Positions 43,917-52,219 of a DNA stretch of 64,000 nt are shown piece after piece. Within the stretch, counting starts at the first letter, position 1. Each line of letters opens with the position of its first letter. Origin of the DNA: an uncultured Eubacteriales bacterium (GTDB lineage: Bacteria > Bacillota > Clostridia > Lachnospirales > Lachnospiraceae). The notes beneath the pieces are model-generated. The model was not told the DNA's origin and did not search any database. It was given only the letters and a program-made list of their open reading frames with translations. Position numbers and translations under genes: made by a program. The stretch lies in contig UQYF01000003.1 in assembly GCA_900545175.1 (NCBI GenBank), positions 1 to 64,000 on the forward strand, written 5' to 3'.

Positions 43917-46334
43917 ATGCAGCAGGAAGCTTACAATCACAAAACTATTGAAAAAAAATGGCAGAAATATTGGGAAGAGCATCAGACATTCAAGACTGAT
44001 GTATGGGATTTTTCCAAGCCTAAGTATTATGTACTTGACATGTTCCCTTATCCGTCAGGTGTTGGTCTTCATGCAGGACATCCGGAAGGCTATACAGCTA
44101 CAGATATCATGTCAAGAATGAAGAGAATGCAGGGATATAATGTACTTCATCCGATGGGATATGATTCCTTCGGACTTCCGGCAGAGCAGTATGCAGTATC
44201 GACAGGCCATCACCCTAATGGATTTACAGAGAGCAATATACAGACTTTCTCAAAGCAGCTTAAGGAGTTAGGCTTTGACTATGACTGGACTAAGATGCTT
44301 GCCACAAGTGACCCTAAGTTCTATAAGTGGACACAGTGGATTTTTAAACAGCTCTATCTTGCAGGCTATGCCAAGCTTGTAGATATGCCGGTTAACTGGT
44401 GTGAGGAGCTGGGAACAGTTCTTTCCAATGACGAGGTAATTGACGGCAAGTCAGAAAGAGGCGGCTATCCTGTAGTCAGAAAGAACATGAAGCAGTGGGT
44501 AATCGACCAGCCTGCATTCGCAGAGAAGCTGCTTGAAGGACTCAATGAGATTGACTGGCCTGAGTCAACTAAGGATATGCAAAGGCACTGGATTGGCAAA
44601 TCAGAAGGTGTAGAGGTTGATTTTAAGATTGTAGGAGGTGGAGAGTTCTCTATCTACACAACATGTATAGAGACAATCTATGGTATCACATTCATGGTTC
44701 TTGCACCGGATGGCCGGCTTGTAAAAGAGCTTATGCCAAGAATTGAGAACAAGGAAGAAGTTGAAGCTTACATTGCAGAGACATTAAAGAAAAATGACAT
44801 GGATCGTACAGAGCTTAACAAGACCAAGTCCGGCTGTATGCTCAAGGGAATATATGCAGTCAATCCGGTTAATGGCAGGGAGGTTCCTGTATTTATAGGT
44901 GATTTTGTGCTTGCAAGCTATGGAACAGGTGCTGTCATGGCTGTTCCTACACATGACCAGAGAGATTTTGAGTATGCTGTAGCACACAATATTCCTATGA
45001 TACAGGTAATTGACGGTGCTGATGTAAGTGAGCATGCATTTGAGAAGGGTGATTATCTCGGAAAGGGCTGCAAGCTTATCAATTCAGAGGAGTTTACAGG
45101 TCTTACCGTAGAGGAAGCTAAAAAAGCGATCACGGATAAGCTCGTTGGAATGGGAATCGCAAGAAGAAAGGTCAACTATCACTTCCGTGAATGGATTTTT
45201 GCAAGACAGAGATACTGGGGGGAGCCTGTACCTATCGTATATCTTGAGGATGGCTCAATACATGTGCTTGCAGACGATGAGCTTCCGCTTGTCCTTCCTG
45301 AGCTTGAAGACTATAAGGGAAAGAACGGACAGGCACCACTTGAGAATGCTGCAGAGTGGAAGCAGTACAACCACAACGGATTAAAGGGTAAGAGAGAGAC
45401 CTCGACAATGCCAGGAAGTGCCGGTTCAAGCTGGTATTATATGAGATACATTGACCATGATAACGAGAATGAGTTTGCCAATCAGGAGCTTTTAAAGCAC
45501 TGGATGCCTGTAGATCTTTACATCGGAGGACCAGAGCATGCTGTAGGTCACCTCATGTATTCAAGAATCTGGAACCGTTTCCTCTATGACAAGGGACTCT
45601 CACCTGTGAAGGAGCCGTTTAAGAAGCTTGTTCACCAGGGTATGATTCTTGGTTCTAACGGAATTAAGATGGGTAAGCGTTTCCCTGAATTCGTTGTAAA
45701 TCCTAGTGATATAGTAAGAGATTACGGTGCGGATACCTTAAGACTTTATGAGATGTTCATGGGGCCTCTTGAGGCATCTAAGCCATGGAGCGCAACGGGT
45801 GTTGAAGGTGCAAAGAGATTCATCGTGAGAGTATGGAACTTCTTTACTAACCCTGAGAATATTTCAGACGCCAATAAGGATGAGCTCACAATGCTTTACC
45901 ACCAGACAGTTAAGAAGGTTACGAGTGATTTCGAGAATCTTGCTTTTAATACGGCAATCAGCCAGATGATGATATTTGTCAATCAGCTCTATAAGACAGG
46001 AACATGTCCGAGAGAGTATGCAGAAGGCTTTGTGAAGATGCTTTCATGCATCTGCCCTCATGTTGGAGAAGAGCTCTGGTCTGTATTAGGTCATGACAAC
46101 ACAATCGCATATGAAGTCTGGCCGAAGTTTATAGAAGAGCTTACTGTTGAGGATGCCATTGAGATAGCAGTTCAGGTTAATGGCAAGACTAAGGGTGTTG
46201 TAAAGGTTTCTAAGGATGCAGCTAAGGATGCGGTTCTTGCAGCAGCTAAGGATGCAGTTAAGGAAAAGCTCACAGCGAACATAATCAAGGAGATTTATGT
46301 TCCGGGCAAGATTGTAAATATCGTATGTAAATAA
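43917..46334 (+). CDS. leuS: Leucyl-tRNA synthetase
   Basis: Charges tRNA-Leu. Class I signature HAGHPEGY (HIGH equivalent) follows YVLDMFPYPSG. The CP1 editing domain contains GTGAVMAVPTHDQRD, with its conserved Asp. The second signature reads NGIKMGKRFPE, so KMSKS has become KMGKR. The zinc/leucine-specific region and C-terminal domain (VQVNGKTKGVVKV) are complete. 805 residues. GGAGG precedes the ATG at 43917. A leader terminator 15 bp upstream suggests that expression is conditional. Confidence 0.96.
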   Translation: MQQEAYNHKTIEKKWQKYWEEHQTFKTDVWDFSKPKYYVLDMFPYPSGVGLHAGHPEGYTATDIMSRMKRMQGYNVLHPMGYDSFGLPAEQYAVSTGHHPNGFTESNIQTFSKQLKELGFDYDWTKMLATSDPKFYKWTQWIFKQLYLAGYAKLVDMPVNWCEELGTVLSNDEVIDGKSERGGYPVVRKNMKQWVIDQPAFAEKLLEGLNEIDWPESTKDMQRHWIGKSEGVEVDFKIVGGGEFSIYTTCIETIYGITFMVLAPDGRLVKELMPRIENKEEVEAYIAETLKKNDMDRTELNKTKSGCMLKGIYAVNPVNGREVPVFIGDFVLASYGTGAVMAVPTHDQRDFEYAVAHNIPMIQVIDGADVSEHAFEKGDYLGKGCKLINSEEFTGLTVEEAKKAITDKLVGMGIARRKVNYHFREWIFARQRYWGEPVPIVYLEDGSIHVLADDELPLVLPELEDYKGKNGQAPLENAAEWKQYNHNGLKGKRETSTMPGSAGSSWYYMRYIDHDNENEFANQELLKHWMPVDLYIGGPEHAVGHLMYSRIWNRFLYDKGLSPVKEPFKKLVHQGMILGSNGIKMGKRFPEFVVNPSDIVRDYGADTLRLYEMFMGPLEASKPWSATGVEGAKRFIVRVWNFFTNPENISDANKDELTMLYHQTVKKVTSDFENLAFNTAISQMMIFVNQLYKTGTCPREYAEGFVKMLSCICPHVGEELWSVLGHDNTIAYEVWPKFIEELTVEDAIEIAVQVNGKTKGVVKVSKDAAKDAVLAAAKDAVKEKLTANIIKEIYVPGKIVNIVCK

Positions 46335-46349
46335 TTGATTACCTTAATG

Positions 46350-46385
46350 AATAATGCTATGACAGTTCTGCCATGGCATTATTCA
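46350..46385 (+). terminator. Likely terminator after leuS
   Basis: AATAATGCTATG pairs with CCATGGCATTATT, 16 bp after the stop. The T-run is poor (CAATATT). Confidence 0.5.
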
Positions 46386-46475
46386 ATATTATGGTGGGTA
46401 ATTGTATGATTTTCGTAATTCATTCACTTGTTTTAGCAATTACCTGCTAAATATGTGTGCATAAGGAGGGATTAT

Positions 46476-47321
46476 ATGCATTCACCACTTGAAATTGCAA
46501 GAAATTTTGTAGAAATAGGTATTCACAAGGTTAAGCTGTCGGCGTGGAAGATGCTTATACTTGGTTTTTTTGCAGGAATGTTCATAGGCTTTGCCGGAAT
46601 TGCATCGACTACAGCCTCAGCGACAATAGCATCGGCATCCGTTGCAAGGCTTGTAAGTGCCTGCGTGTTTCCGGCCGGAATGGCAATGGTTCTTGTGGCA
46701 GGAAGTGAGTTATTTACTGGAAATAATCTGATTATAATAAGTGTCCTTCAGAAAAAGACGACCGTAGCAGGCATGCTTAAGAACTGGTTTTTTGTTTTCC
46801 TTGGAAATTTTATCGGCGCAGGCTTTGTTGCAGTTATGGTAGTGTATTCTCATGTGCCTGATTTATATGGTGGGCTTCTTGCCGAAAAGGTTGTTGCTGC
46901 TGCAATGTCGAGAATAAACCAGAGCTTTCTTGAAGCCTTTATGCGTGGTATCCTATGTAATATCTTAGTGTGCATTGCCGTTTGGGCTGCTTTTGCTGCA
47001 AAGAGAGTGTCAGGAAAGCTTTTAATGAGCTTCTGGCCGGTTATGCTTTTTGTACTGTGTGGTTTTGAGCACAGTATTGCGGATATTTATTTTGGCATTG
47101 CCGGAATAGCTGCTGCAAGTGAGTATGGAATAGCTGCTGCCGGACTTGATTTTGGCAGCTTTTTGCTTAAAAATCTCCTTCCGGTTACGCTTGGCAATAT
47201 AGTGGGCGGAGCAGGAATCGTTGGAGCCGGATATTGGCTTATATATCTTCGCCATACACCTCTAAGCCCAATGACTATAGAGGCAGAGCAGAAGGAAATA
47301 GATATTGCGGAGGAGTATTAA
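46476..47321 (+). CDS. Formate/nitrite transporter (FNT) family protein
   Basis: Pentameric channel for formate, nitrite or hydrosulfide. Six membrane helices: KMLILGFFAGMFIGFAG (helix 1), ACVFPAGMAMVLVAGSELFTGN (helix 2 with the FNT loop and LFTGN motif), then FVFLGNFIGAGFVAVMVVY, ILCNILVCIAVWAAFAAKR and LLPVTLGNIVGGAGIVGAGY. 281 residues. AAGGAGGG precedes the ATG at 46476. As a fermenting anaerobe the organism likely uses it to export formate (inference); no formate lyase is adjacent. Confidence 0.9.
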   Translation: MHSPLEIARNFVEIGIHKVKLSAWKMLILGFFAGMFIGFAGIASTTASATIASASVARLVSACVFPAGMAMVLVAGSELFTGNNLIIISVLQKKTTVAGMLKNWFFVFLGNFIGAGFVAVMVVYSHVPDLYGGLLAEKVVAAAMSRINQSFLEAFMRGILCNILVCIAVWAAFAAKRVSGKLLMSFWPVMLFVLCGFEHSIADIYFGIAGIAAASEYGIAAAGLDFGSFLLKNLLPVTLGNIVGGAGIVGAGYWLIYLRHTPLSPMTIEAEQKEIDIAEEY

Positions 47322-47477
47322 ATGACATTGTGTCTTATGCTTTTGTGTGATTTATGTATCATGGCATGGATAATTGGCAATGTGATAACTGTTCAAAGCA
47401 GGAAAATGCTGGGAATAGTTACACAACATAAATATTTAATAAGGGCGGTATGGTAACCGTTTGGAAATGAGGATTGT

Positions 47478-48275
47478 ATGACGCAGTATTCTTTTTTACA
47501 GATAATAATATTCTTTTTCGCATATTGTTTTCTTGGCTGGATATGGGAGACAAGCTATGTATCAATCAGAAAACACAAATTTGTAAATCGTGGTTTTTTA
47601 CATGGTCCGCTCATACCGATATATGGTTTCGGAGCAATGGCAATACTTTTTGCCACGCTGCCTGTCAAGGATAATCTTTTCCTTGTATTTGTATGTGGCA
47701 TGCTTGGCGCATCTGCGCTGGAACTTGTCACAGGCTGTGCGATGGAGGCAATATTCCATGTGAGATATTGGGATTATACTAATATTCCAACCAACATAAA
47801 AGGCTATATAAGCCTGCCGACATCAATAGTATGGGGATTTTTTTCGATTCTTATGATAAAATTTATCCATAAGCCGATTGAACATGCTGTTCTTGACCTT
47901 TCACAGACGGCAACGGAAGTACTGACTGTTTTACTTGTCATGTTCGGAAGCATGGATCTTGGCGTATCTATAAGAGATGCTCTCGACTTGAAGGAGATAT
48001 TGAAGCATATATCGGAGATGGAGAGTGTACAGCGTGCGCAGAAGCGTATGGATGTCATTGCGGCAGTGCTTGATGACGATGTGGAGAATTTTAAGGATAG
48101 AATTACAAATAGACTTTCAGGTATGGAAAAAGGTGAGTATAAGCGTATAAAGTCACTCCTCGAACGTAACCCATCAGCTAAGTCTACGAGATATTCGAAG
48201 CTTTTCGACAGCTTTAAGGCTACAATCAAGGAGCTTAAAAGACCGGGTAAAAATGAAAGTGAAGATAATAAGTAA
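47478..48275 (+). CDS. CmpB-type putative ABC transporter permease (COG4905)
   Basis: Membrane protein with four or five helices in the first 150 residues (FLQIIIFFFAYCFLGWIWETSYVS, TSIVWGFFSILMIKFI given as spans) and the family motifs HGPLIPIYGFGA and LELVTGCAMEAIFHVRYWDYT. The last 110 residues are a soluble coiled-coil-like tail (KHISEMESVQRAQKRMDVIAAV). 265 residues. Named a permease in databases, though no ATPase partner is nearby and the function is untested. Confidence 0.8.
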   Translation: MTQYSFLQIIIFFFAYCFLGWIWETSYVSIRKHKFVNRGFLHGPLIPIYGFGAMAILFATLPVKDNLFLVFVCGMLGASALELVTGCAMEAIFHVRYWDYTNIPTNIKGYISLPTSIVWGFFSILMIKFIHKPIEHAVLDLSQTATEVLTVLLVMFGSMDLGVSIRDALDLKEILKHISEMESVQRAQKRMDVIAAVLDDDVENFKDRITNRLSGMEKGEYKRIKSLLERNPSAKSTRYSKLFDSFKATIKELKRPGKNESEDNK

Positions 48276-48349
48276 TTTATAACCGTTAAGAAAAGCATAT
48301 TTTTGACTGGCTTGTAACGGTTGTAACAATATCCGCATATAATATCAGT

Positions 48350-48607
48350 CTAGGCATTTTTTAACATCTGCATAAATAAATCTAATTTTCCCTGCTGTTC
48401 AGGACTCATATCATTTCTTAGGATATTTATGATGGCATTGGTTTCATCCTGTGTGAAACTGATGCCTTCTTTTTTTGCTTTGTTGGATACTGCAAGTAAG
48501 AGCGGAAGTATTTCATCTGAGCTTTTTCCTCGGGCTATATTGGCAAAATTATTGATAAGTGCAGCTTTTCTTGGGTCAAGTCCCTGTGTGATATGTGCTG
48601 TGTCCAT
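48350..48607 (-). CDS. Small helical protein with SPEQQ-type C-terminal motif
   Basis: 85 residues, helical, no signal peptide (KAALINNFANIARGKSSDEI). Its C-terminus, DMSPEQQGKLDLFMQMLKN, resembles segments of the neighbouring 208-residue protein (CSPEEQKQLDMMISMIK, LSPEQLAKC). AAAGGAG lies before its ATG on the minus strand. It forms a minus-strand cluster with the Pro/Cys-rich protein at 48734-49360. The family is common as unnamed proteins in clostridia; function unknown, possibly linked to sporulation. Confidence 0.75.
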   Translation of the reverse strand: MDTAHITQGLDPRKAALINNFANIARGKSSDEILPLLLAVSNKAKKEGISFTQDETNAIINILRNDMSPEQQGKLDLFMQMLKNA

Positions 48608-48733
48608 AAGATTGAACTCCTTTCATAAAAAATATAATAAAGCATTTGCCAAACTTCATATTTTGCAACTGCACACCTGTTCAGCAAAAAAACTGAAATT
48701 CAGCAATGGAATAAAATCGGCAATTATCTAAAA

Positions 48734-49360
48734 TTATAAGAGCGATTCGAAATCCCGGCATTTTGCGAGCTGTTCAGGGGACAAAAGTCCTGATAGCATA
48801 TCAAGCGGCGATGATTGATATGGCGGACAGGACGGTTTGGGCGGAGGACATTTACCGGGCTTTTTGTCCGGTTTCATGTCATCGGGTTTGCAGCCGCAGG
48901 GTGGTTTATCAGAAGGTCTTCCGTCCGTCGCACATGGAGGCTTGCTGGGCGGCGGTGTGCATGGCGGCTTGTCATGCGGCTTATCAGGTGGTGGACAAGG
49001 CGGCTTTGGCGGAGGAGGCACGCATGGATTTGCCGCAAGTGCTGCCTGAATTTTCTGTGCTTTTATCATGCTTATCATCATATCAAGCTGCTTTTGCTCT
49101 TCAGGAGAACAGTAGCCTTTTAGTTCCGAGAGCATATCTGTGCCGCAAGGAGGTTTGAACGCACATGCCGGAATCCTGTTGTGATTAAAGAAATCGAGAG
49201 TCATATTAAACTCGATTATACGCACCATCAGCCCGAACATTTTCTGCTGTGACGGCTCTAAAAAGGGTATGAGAGCTTTGAGAAGCTGTGTGCCTGTTCC
49301 GATGGTGCGTTCATCGAATTCAGTTTGGATAATTGAGCTGTGCGTCTGTTTTGGTGGCAT
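48734..49360 (-). CDS. Pro/Cys-rich protein with SPEEQ motifs, possible spore or surface structural protein
   Basis: 208 residues. Residues 1-110 are helical (QLLKALIPFLEPSQQKMFGLM, then EFNMTLDFFNHN), ending in CSPEEQKQLDMMISMIK. Residues 115-185 are a low-complexity stretch with repeats of PPKPPCPPPDKP and DKPPCGCKPDD, holding about ten cysteines. The end repeats the SPEQLAKC motif. AAAGGA lies before the start at 49360. Cys/Pro repeats suggest a cross-linked structural protein such as a spore coat component. This is inference; there is no transport signal. Confidence 0.75.
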   Translation of the reverse strand: MPPKQTHSSIIQTEFDERTIGTGTQLLKALIPFLEPSQQKMFGLMVRIIEFNMTLDFFNHNRIPACAFKPPCGTDMLSELKGYCSPEEQKQLDMMISMIKAQKIQAALAANPCVPPPPKPPCPPPDKPHDKPPCTPPPSKPPCATDGRPSDKPPCGCKPDDMKPDKKPGKCPPPKPSCPPYQSSPLDMLSGLLSPEQLAKCRDFESLL

Positions 49361-49426
49361 GGCTTGATTCCTTTTATATGTAGATGAATTCTTTATCTGT
49401 AAATTATATGTGGGGAATAAAAAAAT

Positions 49427-49621
49427 ATGAAAAAAGAAGAGAAATTTTTGGCTGATTTAAATGATAGCCTGATAGCTGTTGTATTTAATGTAAAGACAAT
49501 CTTCATAGTTATTCTGATTGCTGCAGTGGTCGGAATTATATCATATATCAGGGAAAATAAGCTTAAGTATGAAACAATAGAGGGCGCAGAAAGCGCCCTC
49601 ACTTTTTGTCTTACCTTCTAA
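49427..49621 (+). CDS. Small single-pass membrane protein (doubtful C-terminus)
   Basis: 64 codons: a charged N-terminus (MKKEEKFLADLND), one membrane helix (TIFIVILIAAVVGIISYI), then RENKLKYETIEGAESALTF. The last 13 codons lie in and past a strong terminator hairpin (49580-49607), which is unusual since most transcripts would end before the TAA at 49619. Either the gene is only partly translated or the frame has decayed at its end. A weak GGGGA site precedes the ATG. Confidence 0.5.
   Translation: MKKEEKFLADLNDSLIAVVFNVKTIFIVILIAAVVGIISYIRENKLKYETIEGAESALTFCLTF
49580..49607 (+). terminator. Strong terminator inside the end of the small membrane protein gene
   Basis: GAGGGCGC, loop AGAAA, GCGCCCTC, then ACTTTTT. 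Perfect 8-bp GC-rich stem. Confidence 0.85.
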
Positions 49622-49622
49622 A

Positions 49623-49886
49623 TTAGAAGCCGCATCCGCCTCCGCAGAATAAGAGGATGAGAATCAGCCAAATGCAACTGTTGTTGCATCCACCGCCGCA
49701 TCCACAGTCGTCACCGCCTCCGCAGCCGAATACATTGGAGAGTCCTGTTCCGTTGCCGTTGCCGCACAGACAGGAGAGAAGAATTATCCATATTATAATG
49801 TTACAGCTGTTGCATCCGCCGTTACCGTTACCTCCGCATCCGCATCCGCTGTTACATCCGCAGTTGGTTGCTGCTAAATCGCTCAC
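49623..49886 (-). CDS. High-cysteine glycine-rich small protein (HCB-13-like)
   Basis: 87 residues with about 18 cysteines in CG-rich clusters (NCGCNSGCGCGGNGNGG, FGCGGGDDCGCGGGCNNS) separated by two hydrophobic segments (NIIIWIILLSC and SCIWLILILLFC). The layout matches proteins named chorion class high-cysteine HCB protein 13 in clostridia. I chose the GTG at 49886, with GGAGG 8 bp upstream, over the TTG at 49901 that overlaps the site. It probably belongs to a cross-linked envelope or spore layer; function unproven. Confidence 0.75.
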   Translation of the reverse strand: MSDLAATNCGCNSGCGCGGNGNGGCNSCNIIIWIILLSCLCGNGNGTGLSNVFGCGGGDDCGCGGGCNNSCIWLILILLFCGGGCGF

Positions 49887-49957
49887 TATAGTGTCCTCCA
49901 AAAACTTTATACACTTTATAATATGATTGAGGCGGGAATGTGTTACAAAAAATTTGT

Positions 49958-49990
49958 AAGGTTTTGATTAAAACAAAACCTTGTTTTTTT
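49958..49990 (+). terminator. Plus-strand terminator-like hairpin upstream of icd
   Basis: AAGGTTTTG pairs perfectly with CAAAACCTT, followed by GTTTTTTT. No plus-strand gene directly precedes it, so it may stop read-through from 49427-49621. It overlaps the -35 region used by icd. Confidence 0.6.
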
Positions 49991-50056
49991 AATAATCATA
50001 TTGTATGATACAAGAAGTAAAATGCTGGTAGCATAGCATTTACGATTAATCGTAAA
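49981..50056 (+). promoter_or_regulatory. icd promoter and 18-bp palindromic operator candidate
   Basis: TTGTTT at 49981-49986 and TATGAT at 50004-50009 (17-bp spacer). A perfect palindrome TTTACGATTAATCGTAAA lies at 50039-50056, roughly +23 to +40 in the transcript. Regulator unknown. Confidence 0.55.
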
Positions 50057-50095
50057 ATATAATGCCGTGGTTAGCATGTGCAGATGGAGGACTTT

Positions 50096-51304
50096 ATGGA
50101 TAAGATTAAGATGACTACACCTCTTGTCGAGATGGATGGAGATGAAATGACAAGAGTTCTTTGGAAGGAAATTAAGGATGAGCTTTTGCTTCCTTTCATT
50201 GATCTTAACACAGAGTATTATGATTTGGGTCTTGAATACAGAAATGAGACTAATGATCAGATAACTGTGGATGCTGCCATGGCAACTAAGAAATATGGCG
50301 TAGCTGTCAAGTGTGCGACAATAACACCTAACGCAGCCAGAATGACGGAGTACAATCTTAAGGAAATGTGGAAGAGTCCTAATGGCACAATCCGTTCAAT
50401 ACTTGACGGAACAGTATTCCGTGCGCCTATCATTGTAAAGGGCATTGAACCGCTTGTAAAGAATTGGAAGAAGCCTATTACAATCGCAAGACATGCATAT
50501 GGTGATGTATATAAGGCAGTTGAGATGAAGATTCCGGGTGCAGGAAAGGCAGAGCTTGTATATACTGACACAGAAGGAAATGAGGCAAGAGAGCTCATAC
50601 ATGAATTCAAGGGTGCAGGAGTCATTCAGGGAATGCACAATGTTGAGGCATCCATTGAGAGCTTTGCAAGAAGCTGTTTTAACTATGCACTTGATACTAA
50701 GCAGGATGTATGGTTTGCCACTAAGGACACTATCTCTAAGAAGTATGACCATACATTCAAGGATATATTTGCTGAGATTTTTAAGAATGAGTATGAGGAT
50801 AAGTTCAAAGAAACAGGAATTGAATATTTCTATACGCTTATCGATGATGCAGTGGCCAGAGTTATCCGTTCAGAGGGCGGATATATATGGGCATGCAAGA
50901 ATTATGACGGCGATGTAATGAGCGATATGGTTGCTACGGCATTTGGCTCACTTTCTATGATGACATCAGTGCTTGTATCTCCACAGGGCTATTATGAGTA
51001 TGAAGCAGCACATGGTACGGTGCAGCGCCACTATTATCGTTATCTCAAGGGGGAGCAGACTTCGACTAATCCTATAGCGACTATTTTTGCATGGACAGGA
51101 GCTCTTAGAAAGAGAGGAGAGCTTGATGGAATAAGTGAGCTTATGCAGTTTGCCGACAAGCTTGAGAAGGCGACCATTGCTACAGTCGAGGGTGGACAGA
51201 TGACAGGGGATCTTGCACTTATCACCTCAATCAAGGATGCTAAGACTTTAAACAGCACTGATTTTATAAAAGCAATCCGCGCTACACTTGAGGCTATGCT
51301 CTAA
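50096..51304 (+). CDS. icd: NADP-dependent isocitrate dehydrogenase (homodimeric, eukaryote-like type)
   Basis: Oxidises isocitrate to 2-oxoglutarate and CO2 with NADP. It belongs to the type II subfamily: [17 protein letters not shown] start, [26 protein letters not shown] (substrate-binding Ser/Asn) and [21 protein letters not shown] with the metal-binding Asp pair. [10 protein letters not shown] and SIFAWT-type segments ([10 protein letters not shown]) form the NADP site. 402 residues. ATG at 50096 with GGAGG upstream; an ATG at 50084 overlaps the site. In a fermenting anaerobe it mainly supplies 2-oxoglutarate for glutamate synthesis. Confidence 0.95.
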   Translation: MDKIKMTTPLVEMDGDEMTRVLWKEIKDELLLPFIDLNTEYYDLGLEYRNETNDQITVDAAMATKKYGVAVKCATITPNAARMTEYNLKEMWKSPNGTIRSILDGTVFRAPIIVKGIEPLVKNWKKPITIARHAYGDVYKAVEMKIPGAGKAELVYTDTEGNEARELIHEFKGAGVIQGMHNVEASIESFARSCFNYALDTKQDVWFATKDTISKKYDHTFKDIFAEIFKNEYEDKFKETGIEYFYTLIDDAVARVIRSEGGYIWACKNYDGDVMSDMVATAFGSLSMMTSVLVSPQGYYEYEAAHGTVQRHYYRYLKGEQTSTNPIATIFAWTGALRKRGELDGISELMQFADKLEKATIATVEGGQMTGDLALITSIKDAKTLNSTDFIKAIRATLEAML

Positions 51305-51327
51305 GAAAAGGTATCGGTGTACAGATT

Positions 51328-52101
51328 ATGATTAAGCTTATATTAAGTGATGTTGACGGAACACTTTTAGCGAAAGGTGAGGGTTCGTTTGACGATAGCG
51401 TATTTGAGGTGATTGACACACTTTATGAGCGTGGAATACACTTTGCGGCGGCAAGCGGAAGAGGCTATAGTGAACTTAACAGGCTGTTCTGGCGTGTTAA
51501 AGATAAGATATCCTTTGTGTGCAGCGATGGTGCTATGACGATAAGTGATGGCAGTGTGCTTGAGATTAATGCCATGGATAAAAATAAAGTCAGAGCACTT
51601 GTAAATGACATCACATATACAGAAGGCTGCGAGTTCCTTCTATATGGGCGTGAGAAGCTTTATGTGCGTCCGAAGACGCAAAATTATGAGAGCTTTATTT
51701 TTGACAGGTATGGCGACAGCATAGTATTTGTGGACAATATAGACAGTATTGATGATGATTTTCTGAAGCTGTCCGTGTATGCAAAAAACGGAGTTGAAAA
51801 GTGCAGCAGGCATTTTGAAGATAGATGGTCGGATACTTTCGAACTTGTATACAATGCTAACAACTGGATGGAATTTGTTGCGGACGGAATCTGTAAGGTG
51901 TCAGGTGTTAATGCACTGTGCCATAAGTATGGCATCAATATGGATGAAGTGATGGCGTTTGGCGATGGCGGCAATGATATTAAGCTTTTAAAAACAGTGG
52001 CTTACGGCTATGCCATGAACTATGCTCCCGATTCTGTAAAGGAAGCGGCAGGGTATGTCACGGATGATGTCATGGAAACTATCCGCAGACGGATACTGTA
52101 A
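51328..52101 (+). CDS. Cof-type HAD-IIB phosphatase
   Basis: Small-molecule phosphatase of the haloacid dehalogenase superfamily with a type IIB cap. Motif I is LILSDVDGTLL (nucleophile and acid Asp), motif II AASGRG, the motif III Lys lies near KVSGVNALCHKYG, and motif IV is FGDGGNDIKLL. 257 residues, normal length. It starts 24 bp after icd and likely shares its transcript, ending at a strong terminator. Likely substrates are sugar phosphates or cofactors; none is certain. Confidence 0.93.
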   Translation: MIKLILSDVDGTLLAKGEGSFDDSVFEVIDTLYERGIHFAAASGRGYSELNRLFWRVKDKISFVCSDGAMTISDGSVLEINAMDKNKVRALVNDITYTEGCEFLLYGREKLYVRPKTQNYESFIFDRYGDSIVFVDNIDSIDDDFLKLSVYAKNGVEKCSRHFEDRWSDTFELVYNANNWMEFVADGICKVSGVNALCHKYGINMDEVMAFGDGGNDIKLLKTVAYGYAMNYAPDSVKEAAGYVTDDVMETIRRRIL

Positions 52102-52126
52102 ATGAATATATAGAAATTTTAATTTT

Positions 52127-52176
52127 AAAAGCGATAGAATGGATTTGAATAGATACTTCCATTCTGTCGCTTTTTA
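52127..52176 (+). terminator. Strong terminator after the HAD phosphatase gene
   Basis: AAAAGCGATAGAATGGA pairs with TCCATTCTGTCGCTTTT, with the T-run formed by the end of the stem. It separates icd-HAD from the regulator module. Confidence 0.9.
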
Positions 52177-52219
52177 GTTTATAATGATATAAGTAGAATT
52201 TATATAGAGGCGGAATGAT

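Noticed and set aside
48763..49158. Plus-strand Arg/Trp/Gly-rich frames over the Pro/Cys-rich gene
   Set aside because: They are antisense shadows of the minus-strand gene at 48734-49360, produced by its repeated Pro/Cys codons, with no RBS.
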